Source: DALYLB01 sp964468345 | Lineage (GTDB): Bacteria; Acidobacteriota; Blastocatellia; RBC074 | Assembly (NCBI GenBank): GCA_964468345.1 | Contig: CAYXVZ010000014.1 | Span: 35,050-99,049, forward strand | Reading direction: 5' to 3' | DNA: 64,000 nt | Part shown: in pieces, positions 54,705 through 63,924 of the stretch | How the letters are laid out: each line of letters opens with the position of its first letter | How positions within the stretch are numbered: the first letter of the stretch is position 1 | Notes under the pieces: model-generated | What the model was told of the DNA's origin: nothing | What the model saw: only the letters and a program-made list of their open reading frames with translations | Databases searched by the model: none | Translations under genes and position numbers: made by a program

Positions 54705-56042
54705 ATGAGCAGGGTTCTCGAAGCACAATCTGAAGCGCCGCGCCGGGATCCTCTCGGCGAGGTCATTTCGTCCGCGGAACTTCCCCGCGAAGCCAAGAGT
54801 CTATTGATCAGTCGGATTATCGAGAGCCCCCAGTTGAATAAATCGCCCCGATTGACGGAGCTGCTGCAGTATCTAACGGAACGAGCGCTGCAAGATCCCA
54901 CCGAAGTGATTCGGGAACAGGAAATCGGGGCCGTCGTGTTCGGCAAGCCCGCCGATTACGACACCAATCAGGACAATATCGTCCGCGTGCAGATCAGCCA
55001 ACTGCGCAAGAAAATCGAAAAATTTTTTGAAACGGAAGGCGCCGCGGAACCCTGGATTCTCGAAATTCCGCGCGGGCATTACCTGCCGGTCTTTCGCCCG
55101 CGCAGCCCGCTGCCGGCGTCGGCGCCGCCGGAACCCGCTCCGCCAGCGATGGAGCCGCCGGCGCCGGTTCCATCGCCGAGGACCTGGCTGGTCCCGGCGC
55201 TTTCCATCGCGCTTCTTCTCGCCATCGGCGTGATCTGCGCTTTGCTCTGGCAGGGACGGCAGGTGCGCCCGCAATCCGCATCGCCCGCAATCGCAACGCC
55301 AAGCCTGGACGCGCTCTGGTCGAAAATGCTGGTCCGGAATCAACCGACCGATATCGTCCTGGCCGATTCGATGCTCTCGCTGTTTCAGGATCGCGTCGGC
55401 GGCCAGATGAAACTGCAGGAATATCTCAATCGGGAATACGAGAATAAATTGATTTCGTCTTACCCGCCGGAAACCCGCAAGGACCTTTCGAATATCATCA
55501 ACCGACGCTACACCAGCTTCGCCGATGTGATCATGCTGCAGCGGATTCTGTCTCTGGCAAGGAATTCAGAAGTCCAACCGGTTTTTCATTTCGCCCGCGA
55601 TTATCAAATCCGAAATCTGAAAAACCACAACGCCATCATCATGGGCAGCATTCGCGCGAACCTCTGGATCGAGATGTTCGAGCGGCAAACGAACTTCCGT
55701 TTCAGCTATCAGGACCACGTCCTGCGAATCGTCAACAGCGCGCCGCAACCGGGCGAACCGTCGATCTATGAAAGCCCGGCTCCCGAAAGCGGCTATGCGA
55801 TCCTGGCTTTTTTGCCCAATCTGGATCGAACGGGAAGTGTCCTTTTGCTACAAGGCGACGATCAGGTCTCCACCGAAGGAGCCGGCGAGTTTGTCACAAC
55901 CGAAAAAGAGTTCTCAGCCTTCCAACGGCGGCTCGGGACAAGCGGCTCCGATTTGCCCTGGTTTGAAGCCATCTTGAAAGTTACCAAAGTCGGCAATACC
56001 GCGCGGAATTTCCAGATCGTCGCCTATCGACTGCCACAATAA
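54705..56042 (+). CDS. Membrane protein with N-terminal winged-helix domain (CadC/OmpR-like)
   Basis: 445 residues. Residues about 35-130 resemble an OmpR-type winged helix (SPRLTELLQYLTERAL, IGAVVFGKPADYDTNQDNIV, VQISQLRKKIEKFF, LEIPRGHYLPVF). A Pro-rich linker (residues about 133-160) leads to one transmembrane helix (about 164-184). The C-terminal 250 residues are periplasmic and of unknown fold. The layout is that of a membrane-spanning one-component regulator, an architecture seen repeatedly in Acidobacteriota, though DNA binding is unproven. Divergent from the ASPIC/UnbV gene (95 bp between starts), which could be its target. Confidence 0.78.
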   Translation: MSRVLEAQSEAPRRDPLGEVISSAELPREAKSLLISRIIESPQLNKSPRLTELLQYLTERALQDPTEVIREQEIGAVVFGKPADYDTNQDNIVRVQISQLRKKIEKFFETEGAAEPWILEIPRGHYLPVFRPRSPLPASAPPEPAPPAMEPPAPVPSPRTWLVPALSIALLLAIGVICALLWQGRQVRPQSASPAIATPSLDALWSKMLVRNQPTDIVLADSMLSLFQDRVGGQMKLQEYLNREYENKLISSYPPETRKDLSNIINRRYTSFADVIMLQRILSLARNSEVQPVFHFARDYQIRNLKNHNAIIMGSIRANLWIEMFERQTNFRFSYQDHVLRIVNSAPQPGEPSIYESPAPESGYAILAFLPNLDRTGSVLLLQGDDQVSTEGAGEFVTTEKEFSAFQRRLGTSGSDLPWFEAILKVTKVGNTARNFQIVAYRLPQ

Positions 56043-56432
56043 ATACAGCCTTTACGGTAAATTTACGGTAAATTCCCTTGCGGTGAAACAACTTACCCGC
56101 TAGCCTCCAAACCATCCGAGAATTCCTTCAAAGTTAAGTAATTCAAGTCAATAGAATCAAAAAAGCGCCTGTCGCGTGTAGCTTTGCCTGGGTACGTCCA
56201 ATACAAATTCCGAACACCTGGATCAGGGCCCGCGCCTGTCTGAATCGGAACAAATGACATTGGGATAAAACAAGCCATGAAGAAACGAAGAAACGGGCCT
56301 GGATCAGGCATTCTTTCGTTTTCTTCGTGCGCTCCGTTTCTTTGTAGTTTGTTTTATCCCTGACTGTCTGATGCAGATAAGCATCGTCCCTGGTCGGGTG
56401 TGTCATTCGCCATCAATGAAGGAGACGAAAGA
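56043..56432. other. 390-bp intergenic region with diverged repeat hairpin
   Basis: TTTACGGTAAA is directly repeated near 56054. An imperfect ACCACGAAGAAACG-family hairpin lies at about 56276-56350 (CATGAAGAAACGAAGAAACG and TTTTCTTCGTGCGCTCCGTT). Nothing else identified; it should contain the promoter of the receptor gene. Confidence 0.55.
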
Positions 56433-59400
56433 ATGAAGAGACTATATCCAGGCGGAGGGCTGCTTGCGACCTTGTTGCTGCTGGTGGGCACGGTGATCGG
56501 GCAGACCTTCACCGGCACCGTCACGGGGGTCGTCACGGACCCCGCGGGCGCGGTCGTCGTGGGCGCGCAGGTCACGTTGACCAATACCGCGACCAACGAA
56601 GTCCGCGAACTCCGCAGCAACGAAGAGGGCCGCTTCACCTTCGCCCAGTTGCAACCCTCGTTTTACACCTTGAAAGTTTCACAGCCCGGATTCCGGGATT
56701 ATCTGCGAACCAGCTTTCAGCTATCCCCGAACCAGACGATCGAGTCGAACGTCCCGATGATCGCGGGCGCGGCGACGGAAACCGTGACGGTATCGGCCGC
56801 GCTGCAGCTGCTCGACACGCAGACGGCAAATCAGTCGTTCACGCTGCAGGGAGCGGACGTGAAGGAACTGCCTGTGGTCGCGCGCAATCCGTTTGCGCTG
56901 TTTCACACGCAGGCCGGCGCCGTGGCGCCCCGGACGGGCGTCTCGGGCTCGGTGAACGACCAGAACCACAATCGTTTTTCGATCAATGGCGGCCGAGGAC
57001 AGAGCGTCCGCGTGTTGATCGACGGCATTCCGGTCGTCTCGGGCGATTGGGGCGGCCTGATCGCCTCGCCCGGCGTCGACGCGGTCAGCGAATTCCAGAT
57101 CATTCGCAATGCCTATGACGCCCAATATGGCCGCACGATGGGCGGCGTCGTGAACATCACGACCAAGAGCGGCACGCAGGAATATCACGGCACCGGCTTC
57201 GGTTTTCTGCGCAATGACAACCTGGACGCCAACAGCTTTTTCAACAACCGCAACAATGTCCGCAGAGCGGAATTCAAGCGGCAGCAATTCGGCGGAACCA
57301 TCGGCGGCCCGATCTGGAAGAGCGAGAAACTGTACGGCTTTTTCGGGTATGAAGGGCTGCGCGAAGGCTCGCCCACGACGCGCATCGTGACCGTGCCGAC
57401 GGAACGCGAACGGAACGGGGATTTTTCACAGAGCTTCAACGCCAACGGAACGCCCGTCGTGGTCTATGATCCGGCGACGACGGTGGCGGATCCGGCCAAT
57501 GCGGGCAAATTCATCCGCACGGCGTTTCAGGGAAACATCATTCCGTCCAATCGCCTCGACCCGGTGGCCGTCGCGGCTCTGAAACTCCTGCCGCTGCCCA
57601 ACCGTCCGGGCCGCACGGCCGCAAACCTCGAAAACTTCATCGGCGTGGGCACGAACATCGTCAACAACGACCGCTATGACACGCGCGTGGACTGGGTGGC
57701 GACCGAGAAATACACGGTCTTCGGCCGCTTCACCAAGGCAACGCAGGACGGCATTCCGGCGACGCTGTACCCGGAAGCGGGCGAAACCAACCGCAACTCG
57801 TTCAATCCGCGATGGACGGTTTCGATCGGCAACACGTTCACGCTTTCGCCGACCTTCATCGTCAATCTGCAGCTCGGCGGCGGCAAATGGACGGAAGGCA
57901 ACCTGCCGAAACTGACGAACTTCGATTCGACGACCCTCGGCTTCCCGGCCGCGATTGCGAATTCCTTCGACATCAAGACGCCGCCGCAATTCAACCTGTC
58001 GGATTACACGCAGATCGCGAACAACAATTTCTCGATCGCCGCCCGCTCGACCTGGAGCGCGCAGGTCAATGCCAGCAAACAGCTGGTAAAGCATTCGCTG
58101 AAATTCGGCTACACGACCGAACATTACATGCTGGGCCTGAACGAAACCCAGTCGGCGACATTCAATTTCAACCGCTTCTTCACGGTCGGCTCCGATCCGG
58201 ACCTGCGGGGCGCGGTGACGGCGGGCAACACGATCGCGTCCTTCCTGCTCGGCGCGGGCGCGGGCGGCAACGCGCCGCGCAATGCGCGCAATTATGGCAC
58301 GCAGGGCTATCATGCGTTCTATTTGCAGGATGCGTGGAACGTGAGCAACAAGCTGACGGTCAACGGCGGCCTGCGGTATGAAATTCAGCGCGGCCGCACG
58401 GAACGCTTCAACCGCCTGAACTACTTCGATTTCAACGCGCCGAATCCGCTGGCAGCCTCGACCGGCATCGCGAATCTGAAGGGCGGCCTGGTGTTCGTCA
58501 ACGACGAGAATCCTCATCAATGGAAAACGCCGAAGACCGACATCGCCCCGCGCCTGGGCCTGGCCTATAAGATCACGGACAAGATCGTGGCCCGCGCCGG
58601 CTATGCGATCTTCTTCCAGCCTTCGGTCTATGTGGGTCCGGTCGGCAACGACGGTTTCTCGCTGACGACCGACTGGGTCTCGACGCTCGACAGCGGGCGC
58701 ACGATCACGAATCCGCTGCGCAATGCCTTTCCGACGGGCATTCTGAATCCGACGGGCGCGGCCGGCGGCCTCGCGACCGCTGTGGGCACCAGCATCCGAA
58801 CCTTTCAGAACGAGCGGCCGACGCCCTATGTGCAGCAGTACAGCGCCGACGTTCAATGGGAACTGGGCCGCGGCACCCTGTTCGAGATCGGCTATTCCGG
58901 CACGCAGGGCCGCAAGCTGACCTTCGGCTATAACGGCTTTTACGCCGGCATGAACATCAACCAGATTCCGGAATCGGCGATGGCGCTGGGCGCGTCTCTG
59001 CGCGAACAGGTCACGAATCCCTTTTTCGGCGTCATTCGCACGGGTCCCCTCGCGGGCCGCACGGTCGAACGCCGGCAATTGCTGCGGCCCTATCCGCAAT
59101 TCCTGGATGTCAACATCCTGGATATGCCGGGCGCTTCGTCCAGTTTCAATGCCCTCGTCACGCGCTTCCAGAAGCGCTTCAGCGACGGCATGATGGTGGC
59201 GGTGGGCTATCAGTTTTCCCAGGCTCTCGACAACGCCTCTGAAAACCAGGGCTGGGAAGTCAACGATCGGGCGCGCAACTATTACAATCTGTCGGGCGAA
59301 CGATCGGTCAGCGCGCACGATGTGCCGCACAGCCTGGCGGTGACCTATGTCTACGAACTTCCCATCGGCAAGGGACGCAAGCTCGGCGGCAACATGCATC

Positions 59401-59873
59401 CGATCGTCGAAGCCTTCGCCGGCGGCTGGCAGATGAACGCCATCTTCAAAGTCGACAGCGGCCTGCCGCTGATTTTTGAAGCTCCGAACAACAATTTCTC
59501 GTTTTCGTCCTGGCAACAGCCTAATATCAAGGCGGGCGCTTCGCTCAAGCTCGACAATCGCACGATCGATCGCTGGTTCAACACCGATGCCTTCGAACAA
59601 CCGCGCGATTTCACCTTCGGCAACGCGCCGCGCTATGTCGACGACGTTCGCTATAGCGCCGTCAACAACTGGGACCTGGCCATGGCCAAGAACTTCCGGC
59701 CGTGGGAGAAAACGAGAATCCAATTCCGCGCCGAAATGTTCAACGCCTTTAACCGCGTCCAATTCGGCCGCGCCAATACAACCTTCGGGAATCCCGCGTT
59801 CGGCCGCGTCACTGGCACCGCACCCGGCAACGGGCCGCGAACCATACAAATGGCCTTGCGCGTCGAGTTCTAA
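56433..59873 (+). CDS. TonB-receptor-like outer-membrane protein with carboxypeptidase-regulatory-like N-terminus (Oar type)
   Basis: 1146 residues from the ATG at 56433, supported by GGAG 8 nt upstream and a signal peptide (LLATLLLLVGTVIG). Residues about 22-105 are a CarboxypepD_reg-like domain (GTVTGVVTDPAGAVVVGAQV, NEEGRFTFAQL). A plug domain follows (about 120-240: RFSINGGRGQSVRVLIDGI, GGVVNITTKSGT), then a large beta-barrel to the C-terminal Phe (RVEF). Likely imports or binds large substrates across the outer membrane with TonB energy. No SusD partner gene is adjacent. Paralogue of the partial gene at 1-1406. Confidence 0.93.
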   Translation: MKRLYPGGGLLATLLLLVGTVIGQTFTGTVTGVVTDPAGAVVVGAQVTLTNTATNEVRELRSNEEGRFTFAQLQPSFYTLKVSQPGFRDYLRTSFQLSPNQTIESNVPMIAGAATETVTVSAALQLLDTQTANQSFTLQGADVKELPVVARNPFALFHTQAGAVAPRTGVSGSVNDQNHNRFSINGGRGQSVRVLIDGIPVVSGDWGGLIASPGVDAVSEFQIIRNAYDAQYGRTMGGVVNITTKSGTQEYHGTGFGFLRNDNLDANSFFNNRNNVRRAEFKRQQFGGTIGGPIWKSEKLYGFFGYEGLREGSPTTRIVTVPTERERNGDFSQSFNANGTPVVVYDPATTVADPANAGKFIRTAFQGNIIPSNRLDPVAVAALKLLPLPNRPGRTAANLENFIGVGTNIVNNDRYDTRVDWVATEKYTVFGRFTKATQDGIPATLYPEAGETNRNSFNPRWTVSIGNTFTLSPTFIVNLQLGGGKWTEGNLPKLTNFDSTTLGFPAAIANSFDIKTPPQFNLSDYTQIANNNFSIAARSTWSAQVNASKQLVKHSLKFGYTTEHYMLGLNETQSATFNFNRFFTVGSDPDLRGAVTAGNTIASFLLGAGAGGNAPRNARNYGTQGYHAFYLQDAWNVSNKLTVNGGLRYEIQRGRTERFNRLNYFDFNAPNPLAASTGIANLKGGLVFVNDENPHQWKTPKTDIAPRLGLAYKITDKIVARAGYAIFFQPSVYVGPVGNDGFSLTTDWVSTLDSGRTITNPLRNAFPTGILNPTGAAGGLATAVGTSIRTFQNERPTPYVQQYSADVQWELGRGTLFEIGYSGTQGRKLTFGYNGFYAGMNINQIPESAMALGASLREQVTNPFFGVIRTGPLAGRTVERRQLLRPYPQFLDVNILDMPGASSSFNALVTRFQKRFSDGMMVAVGYQFSQALDNASENQGWEVNDRARNYYNLSGERSVSAHDVPHSLAVTYVYELPIGKGRKLGGNMHPIVEAFAGGWQMNAIFKVDSGLPLIFEAPNNNFSFSSWQQPNIKAGASLKLDNRTIDRWFNTDAFEQPRDFTFGNAPRYVDDVRYSAVNNWDLAMAKNFRPWEKTRIQFRAEMFNAFNRVQFGRANTTFGNPAFGRVTGTAPGNGPRTIQMALRVEF

Positions 59874-59899
59874 CTCGCACTGGAAAGTTGTTTCTTTCG

Positions 59900-59936
59900 A
59901 CCCGCAGGTTTGAAAAAACCTGCGGGTATTTTTATG
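59900..59936 (+). terminator. Rho-independent terminator of the receptor gene
   Basis: ACCCGCAGGTT (59900-59910) and AACCTGCGGGT (59917-59927) form a perfect 11-bp stem followed by ATTTTTAT, 27 bp after the stop. Confidence 0.9.
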
Positions 59937-59947
59937 GTCAGATGGCA

Positions 59948-60087
59948 GGAATAGGAAGCAGGAGGCAGCGGCAGTCGGCAGGAAAAGATTGAAGAGGGAC
60001 AGAAAACATTCATCGAAAAAGCAATGGATGTTGCCCCAACCTGGGCAAATTCGACTGCCGACTGCCGCTGCCTCCTGCCTCCTTTTT
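59948..60087. repeat. Inverted repeat, GGCAGTCGGCAG family
   Basis: AGGAAGCAGGAGGCAGCGGC then AGTCGGCAG; right arm ACTGCCGACTGCCGCTGCCT then CCTGCCTCC. It is directly upstream of the heparinase-like gene, which is left with only about 14 bp for its own ribosome-binding site (AAAGGGGAACTC). Confidence 0.92.
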
Positions 60088-60100
60088 AAAAGGGGAACTC

Positions 60101-61843
60101 ATGCTTCTAAACCGGCGATCTTTCTTCGCTCACTCTCTTGCGGGCGCGATGACGGCGGGCGTTCGGCCTGTGCAGAACGAGGAAGACATTTATCTTGCGC
60201 TGGTCAAAGCCAATGACGCCCGGATTCCGCAATTGATCGCGACGATGCAATCAGTGAATCCACGGCGCACGCAGGTGCGTCGCGTCTCGTATGACGTGCA
60301 GGCGCTGGCCGCGGCCTATTGCGCGCCGGAATCGGCGCATCATAAATCCGCCGCGCTCTTGCCCGCGTTCGAACAGGCCGGGCGATTTTTTCTCGCCGCC
60401 CAGCACGCCGACGGCACGATCGATTCGGGCAATCTCGAATCGCCGCCCGACACCGGCTTCGTGGTCGAGACGCTGGCCACCGCCGTGGGCGTGCTGCGCC
60501 GCAACGGCGACGCGGCCTTGCAACCGGTCCTTGCGCAGTTCGACAAGTTCCTGCGCGCCGCCGGCGAACCGCTCATCACGGGCGGCATTCACACGCCGAA
60601 TCATCGCTGGGTCATCTGCGAAGCCCTCGCGCGGCTCCATGCGCTCTATCCCGATCCGCGATATGTCCGCCGCATCGACGACTGGCTCGGCGAAGGCATT
60701 TATCAGGATGCCGACGGCCAATACCCCGAACGCAGCACGGGCATTTATTCACGGGTGGAAAACGCGGCCTTCGTGAATATGGCGCGACTGCTGAATCGGC
60801 CGCGGCTGCTCGATCCGGTGCGGCGCAATCTGGCGATGAATTTGTATTACACGCATCCTGACGGCGAGATCGAAACGATCGGCTCGCGGCGGCAGGATCA
60901 GGGAACGACCTTGAGCGTCGCGGTGCATTATCTCGAATATCGCGCGCTGGCGCTGCGCGACCGGCAACCGCAGTTTGCGGCCATGGCGCGCACGATCGAA
61001 TCGAATCCGCGCGATCGGGCGGCGCTGGTGGGAAAGCTCGTCTATTTTCTGGACGAGCCGCTTTTGAAATCCGCCCTGCCGGCAAGCGAGCCGCTGCCGT
61101 CGGAGTATGCCCAAGTCTTCGCAAACACTTCTCTCGCCCGCATTCGCCGCGGCCCCGTGAGCGCGACCGTTTACGGCGGCTCGGACTGGCCGATGGGCGT
61201 GGCCTCGGGCCTGGCGAGTCACGCGTCCTTTTTCAACTTTCGCAAAGGCCGCGCCGTCCTCGAATCGATGCGGCTCGGCGCAAGCTTTTTCAGCAAGGGC
61301 CATTTTCGCAGCCAGGGACTGCGCGCAAGCGGCAATCAATATATATTGCGCCAGGTGATCGAAGTTCCCTATTACCAGCCGCTCGCGGCGCGGGATCGAA
61401 ATCCGAAAGGCGATTACCCGCTGACGCCGGCCGAAGACCGTTATTGGAGCAAACTCGATTTTCCCAAACGGCAAAAGAGCGAGATCAAACGCCTCGATCA
61501 ACGCGTCACGATCACGGAAACGAACGGCGCGTTCGAATTGGCCTTCGAGATCGACGGGCAGAAGGATGTGCCGGTCAGCCTCGAATTGTGTTTCCGCCGC
61601 GGCGGGCAATTCACCGGCGTGAAACCGATGCAAACGCCGAATCTGTATCTGTTCGAAGAGAAGATCGCGACCTATCGCGTCGGTGACGACTTGATTGAAT
61701 TCGGCCCCGGCCGTGTGGAGCACGAGCGATTGAATGTGGAAGGGGCATCGTACGGTTGGCATCGCGGAAGTTCGAAACCCGATGGAGAATGTGTGTATCT
61801 CACCGGATTCACGCCGTTCAATGCCCGCCTGACAATCAAATAG
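60101..61843 (+). CDS. Tat-exported heparinase II/III-like or related (alpha/alpha) toroid protein
   Basis: 580 residues. Tat signal (NRRSFFAHSLAGAM). Residues about 40-330 are helical with TPNHRWVICEALARLHALYPD, EGIYQDADGQYPERSTGIY and ETIGSRRQDQGTT, which resemble the catalytic toroid of heparinase II/III-like polysaccharide lyases (conserved His, Tyr and Arg-rich loop). The C-terminal 250 residues form beta-sandwich-like sequence (RGPVSATVYGGSDWPMGVAS). The exact enzyme class is uncertain; it probably degrades a polysaccharide in the periplasm. A terminator follows. Confidence 0.65.
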   Translation: MLLNRRSFFAHSLAGAMTAGVRPVQNEEDIYLALVKANDARIPQLIATMQSVNPRRTQVRRVSYDVQALAAAYCAPESAHHKSAALLPAFEQAGRFFLAAQHADGTIDSGNLESPPDTGFVVETLATAVGVLRRNGDAALQPVLAQFDKFLRAAGEPLITGGIHTPNHRWVICEALARLHALYPDPRYVRRIDDWLGEGIYQDADGQYPERSTGIYSRVENAAFVNMARLLNRPRLLDPVRRNLAMNLYYTHPDGEIETIGSRRQDQGTTLSVAVHYLEYRALALRDRQPQFAAMARTIESNPRDRAALVGKLVYFLDEPLLKSALPASEPLPSEYAQVFANTSLARIRRGPVSATVYGGSDWPMGVASGLASHASFFNFRKGRAVLESMRLGASFFSKGHFRSQGLRASGNQYILRQVIEVPYYQPLAARDRNPKGDYPLTPAEDRYWSKLDFPKRQKSEIKRLDQRVTITETNGAFELAFEIDGQKDVPVSLELCFRRGGQFTGVKPMQTPNLYLFEEKIATYRVGDDLIEFGPGRVEHERLNVEGASYGWHRGSSKPDGECVYLTGFTPFNARLTIK

Positions 61844-61880
61844 TTCGCTGTCCAGGAAAACAATTCATTTTGCAACCGAG

Positions 61881-61907
61881 GGACTCCGATGCAGGAGTCC
61901 TTTTTTT
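61881..61907 (+). terminator. Rho-independent terminator
   Basis: GGACTCC, 6-nt loop GATGCA, GGAGTCC, then TTTTTTT. It is 38 bp after the heparinase-like stop. Confidence 0.9.
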
Positions 61908-61989
61908 ATTGCCTTTCGAAACGAACTGTATTTTCAGGCCGCCCTCCGACTCTGTATGCGCGGTAACAAAACAGCAGGGAGGCAACGAT

Positions 61990-62517
61990 ATGAACATTCA
62001 CATTCCGGCGGCGCCGGCCGGCGCCAACTGCGAGCTTTCGCCGGCAAGCTCATTCGGCGCGCGCAAGTGGCTGGCCACGGGCACAAGCCTCGCGCTGCTG
62101 ATCGCAGTGCTTCTGCCGATCCGGGAAAACTGGAAGGCGACGCCGGTCGACGGCTTCCCTTTCTCTTATTTTCCGATGTTCTCGCTGGAGCGTGGCGAAA
62201 CCTATCAGGTAACGCATCTGGTGGGGTTCGATGCGCGGGATCAGCGCACATTGATCCATCATTCCTTTGCCGGCACGGGCGGCTTCAATCAGGTGCGCCG
62301 GCAGATTCGAAAGAAAGTGCAGAACGGAAAAGCCGAGGGGCTCTGCCGATCGGTGGCGCGCCGCGTCGCCGCGTCGCCGGAAGCGCCGATCGCCGGCGTC
62401 AACCGAATTCAGATTGTCACCGGCGAATACAAGATCAATGAATTTTTCGCCGGCAATCGCGCGCCGGTGAATGAAACCGTGCACGCCAACTGCCCGGTGG
62501 AAAGGAGCAATCCATGA
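61990..62517 (+). CDS. Hypothetical single-pass membrane protein of an HTTM/DCC cluster
   Basis: 175 residues from the ATG at 61990, with GGGAGG 8-9 nt upstream. One transmembrane segment near residues 38-54 (TSLALLIAVLLPI) then a periplasmic domain (FPFSYFPMFSLERGETYQVT, RIQIVTGEYKINEFF). I do not recognise the family. Its stop overlaps the start of the HTTM gene (ATGA), so the three proteins 61990-63907 are translated as a unit and probably cooperate. Confidence 0.72.
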   Translation: MNIHIPAAPAGANCELSPASSFGARKWLATGTSLALLIAVLLPIRENWKATPVDGFPFSYFPMFSLERGETYQVTHLVGFDARDQRTLIHHSFAGTGGFNQVRRQIRKKVQNGKAEGLCRSVARRVAASPEAPIAGVNRIQIVTGEYKINEFFAGNRAPVNETVHANCPVERSNP

Positions 62518-63494
62518 CGCGCTGGATGAAAAAACTGTCGGATTATTGGTTTTCCGAGGCGCCCGCCGCGCGGCTGGCCGCCTTGCGAATTCTGATCGGC
62601 TTGTTCGTGCTGTATTACGTCGGTGTTCGCTACGACATGTTCGTCAAGATCGCGCGCACCGACGAATCGCTCTTTGCGCCGGTCGGCCTGGCGGCCCTGC
62701 TGTCGAAACCGATCGAAGCCACCTTGTTCGAGGCGCTTCTGATTGCGACGCTGCTGCTCAACGTTGCCTTTATTCTGGGCTGGAAGCATCGCGTGACCGG
62801 CCCGCTGTTTGGCGGCCTGCTGTTGTGGGTATTCTGTTATCGCAATTCGTGGTCGATGATTTTCCACAATGACAACGGGATGGTGATGCAGGTCGTGCTT
62901 CTCGGGCTGACGGCATCGGCGGATGCCTGGTCGATCGATGCCCTGCGACGCGGAGCCCCCGCAATGCGAGCGGACTGGCGTTACGGCTGGCCGATTCGCC
63001 TTATGTGCGCATTGATCACCGCCACCTATTTCGTATCGGGCGTCGCGAAACTGGCGAGCCATGGCGTGGCCTGGGCCGACGGCAATGCGCTGCGCGCGCA
63101 GGTCGCCGTCGATGGTATGCGCAAGGAACTGCTGGGCGATCCGGCCGGTCCCCTGTCGTATGTTCTGTTCGATGAAGTCTGGCTGTTCACGCTGATGGGC
63201 ATCGGCACGCTGGTGCTGGAACTCGGCGCGCCGCTGGCCCTGCTGGGCCGCCGCCTGAGCTGGTTCTGGGTCGTCAACATCTGGCTGATGCACTGGAGCA
63301 TCTTTTTCATTATGGGCATTACGTTCCGCTATCAAATGGCCGGCTTTCTCTTTCTGGCCTTTTTTCCCGTCGAACGCGGGATCGAATGGGCGGGATCGAA
63401 ACTCTCGAAGCTCTCGCTTCTTCTCAAACGGACGAATCCGCGGATGGCGCACATGCTCGCGGCAGCCGTCCTGACCGGAGCGACTCTCGTATGA
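62514..63494 (+). CDS. HTTM-domain membrane protein (vitamin-K-dependent gamma-carboxylase-like)
   Basis: 326 residues with about seven hydrophobic helices. Features of the HTTM family: AARLAALRILIGLFVLYYVG at the start, WSMIFHNDNGM, ATYFVSGVAKLASHG and VNIWLMHWSIFFIMGITF. The family includes the membrane part of vitamin-K-dependent gamma-glutamyl carboxylase, but bacterial stand-alone members have no proven reaction. Short overlaps link it to genes on both sides. Confidence 0.85.
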   Translation: MTRWMKKLSDYWFSEAPAARLAALRILIGLFVLYYVGVRYDMFVKIARTDESLFAPVGLAALLSKPIEATLFEALLIATLLLNVAFILGWKHRVTGPLFGGLLLWVFCYRNSWSMIFHNDNGMVMQVVLLGLTASADAWSIDALRRGAPAMRADWRYGWPIRLMCALITATYFVSGVAKLASHGVAWADGNALRAQVAVDGMRKELLGDPAGPLSYVLFDEVWLFTLMGIGTLVLELGAPLALLGRRLSWFWVVNIWLMHWSIFFIMGITFRYQMAGFLFLAFFPVERGIEWAGSKLSKLSLLLKRTNPRMAHMLAAAVLTGATLV

Positions 63495-63907
63495 ATACCG
63501 CTGCTCTACCGGATCCGGACCTGCATCCGGATCGCGATGTCGTTATTTTCGATGGACAATGCCGCATCTGCACAGGTCAGATTCAAGTGCTCGCGCGGTT
63601 GGATCTGACCCATCGCCTGAGCTTTCTCTCCTTGCACGAATGGCGCACTCGGGACCGCTACCCCGATCTATCCTTTATGGAACTGATGAAGCAAATGTAC
63701 GTGATCGATCGCGGCGGCCGCCGGCATGGCGGCGCCCTGGCGGTGCGGCATCTCTCGCGCCGGCTGCCGCTGCTTTGGCCGCTGGCCGTGCTGATGCACC
63801 TGCCCGGCACCATGCCCTTCTGGCATGGGCTTTATCGCAGGATCGCACGGAGCCGATACCGCTTCGGGCGAATGCAATGCAGCGAAGGCACCTGCCATCT
63901 GCATTGA
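63491..63907 (+). CDS. DCC-family thiol-disulfide oxidoreductase (DUF393)
   Basis: 138 residues from the ATG at 63491, overlapping the HTTM stop by 4 bp. Thioredoxin-like fold with the family motif VVIFDGQCRICTG (CxxC near residues 25-28) and the downstream RRHGGALAVRHLSRRLP helix and YRRIARSRY. DCC proteins often lie beside or are fused to HTTM domains, as here, and may supply a thiol/disulfide function to it. Confidence 0.9.
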   Translation: MNTAALPDPDLHPDRDVVIFDGQCRICTGQIQVLARLDLTHRLSFLSLHEWRTRDRYPDLSFMELMKQMYVIDRGGRRHGGALAVRHLSRRLPLLWPLAVLMHLPGTMPFWHGLYRRIARSRYRFGRMQCSEGTCHLH

Positions 63908-63924
63908 TCGCGCGCGGTCCCGGG

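Noticed and set aside
57426..59849. 807-codon open frame on the minus strand
   Set aside because: Exactly antisense to the receptor gene; Arg/Ala/Asp-rich composition typical of shadows in GC-rich DNA and no recognisable motif.
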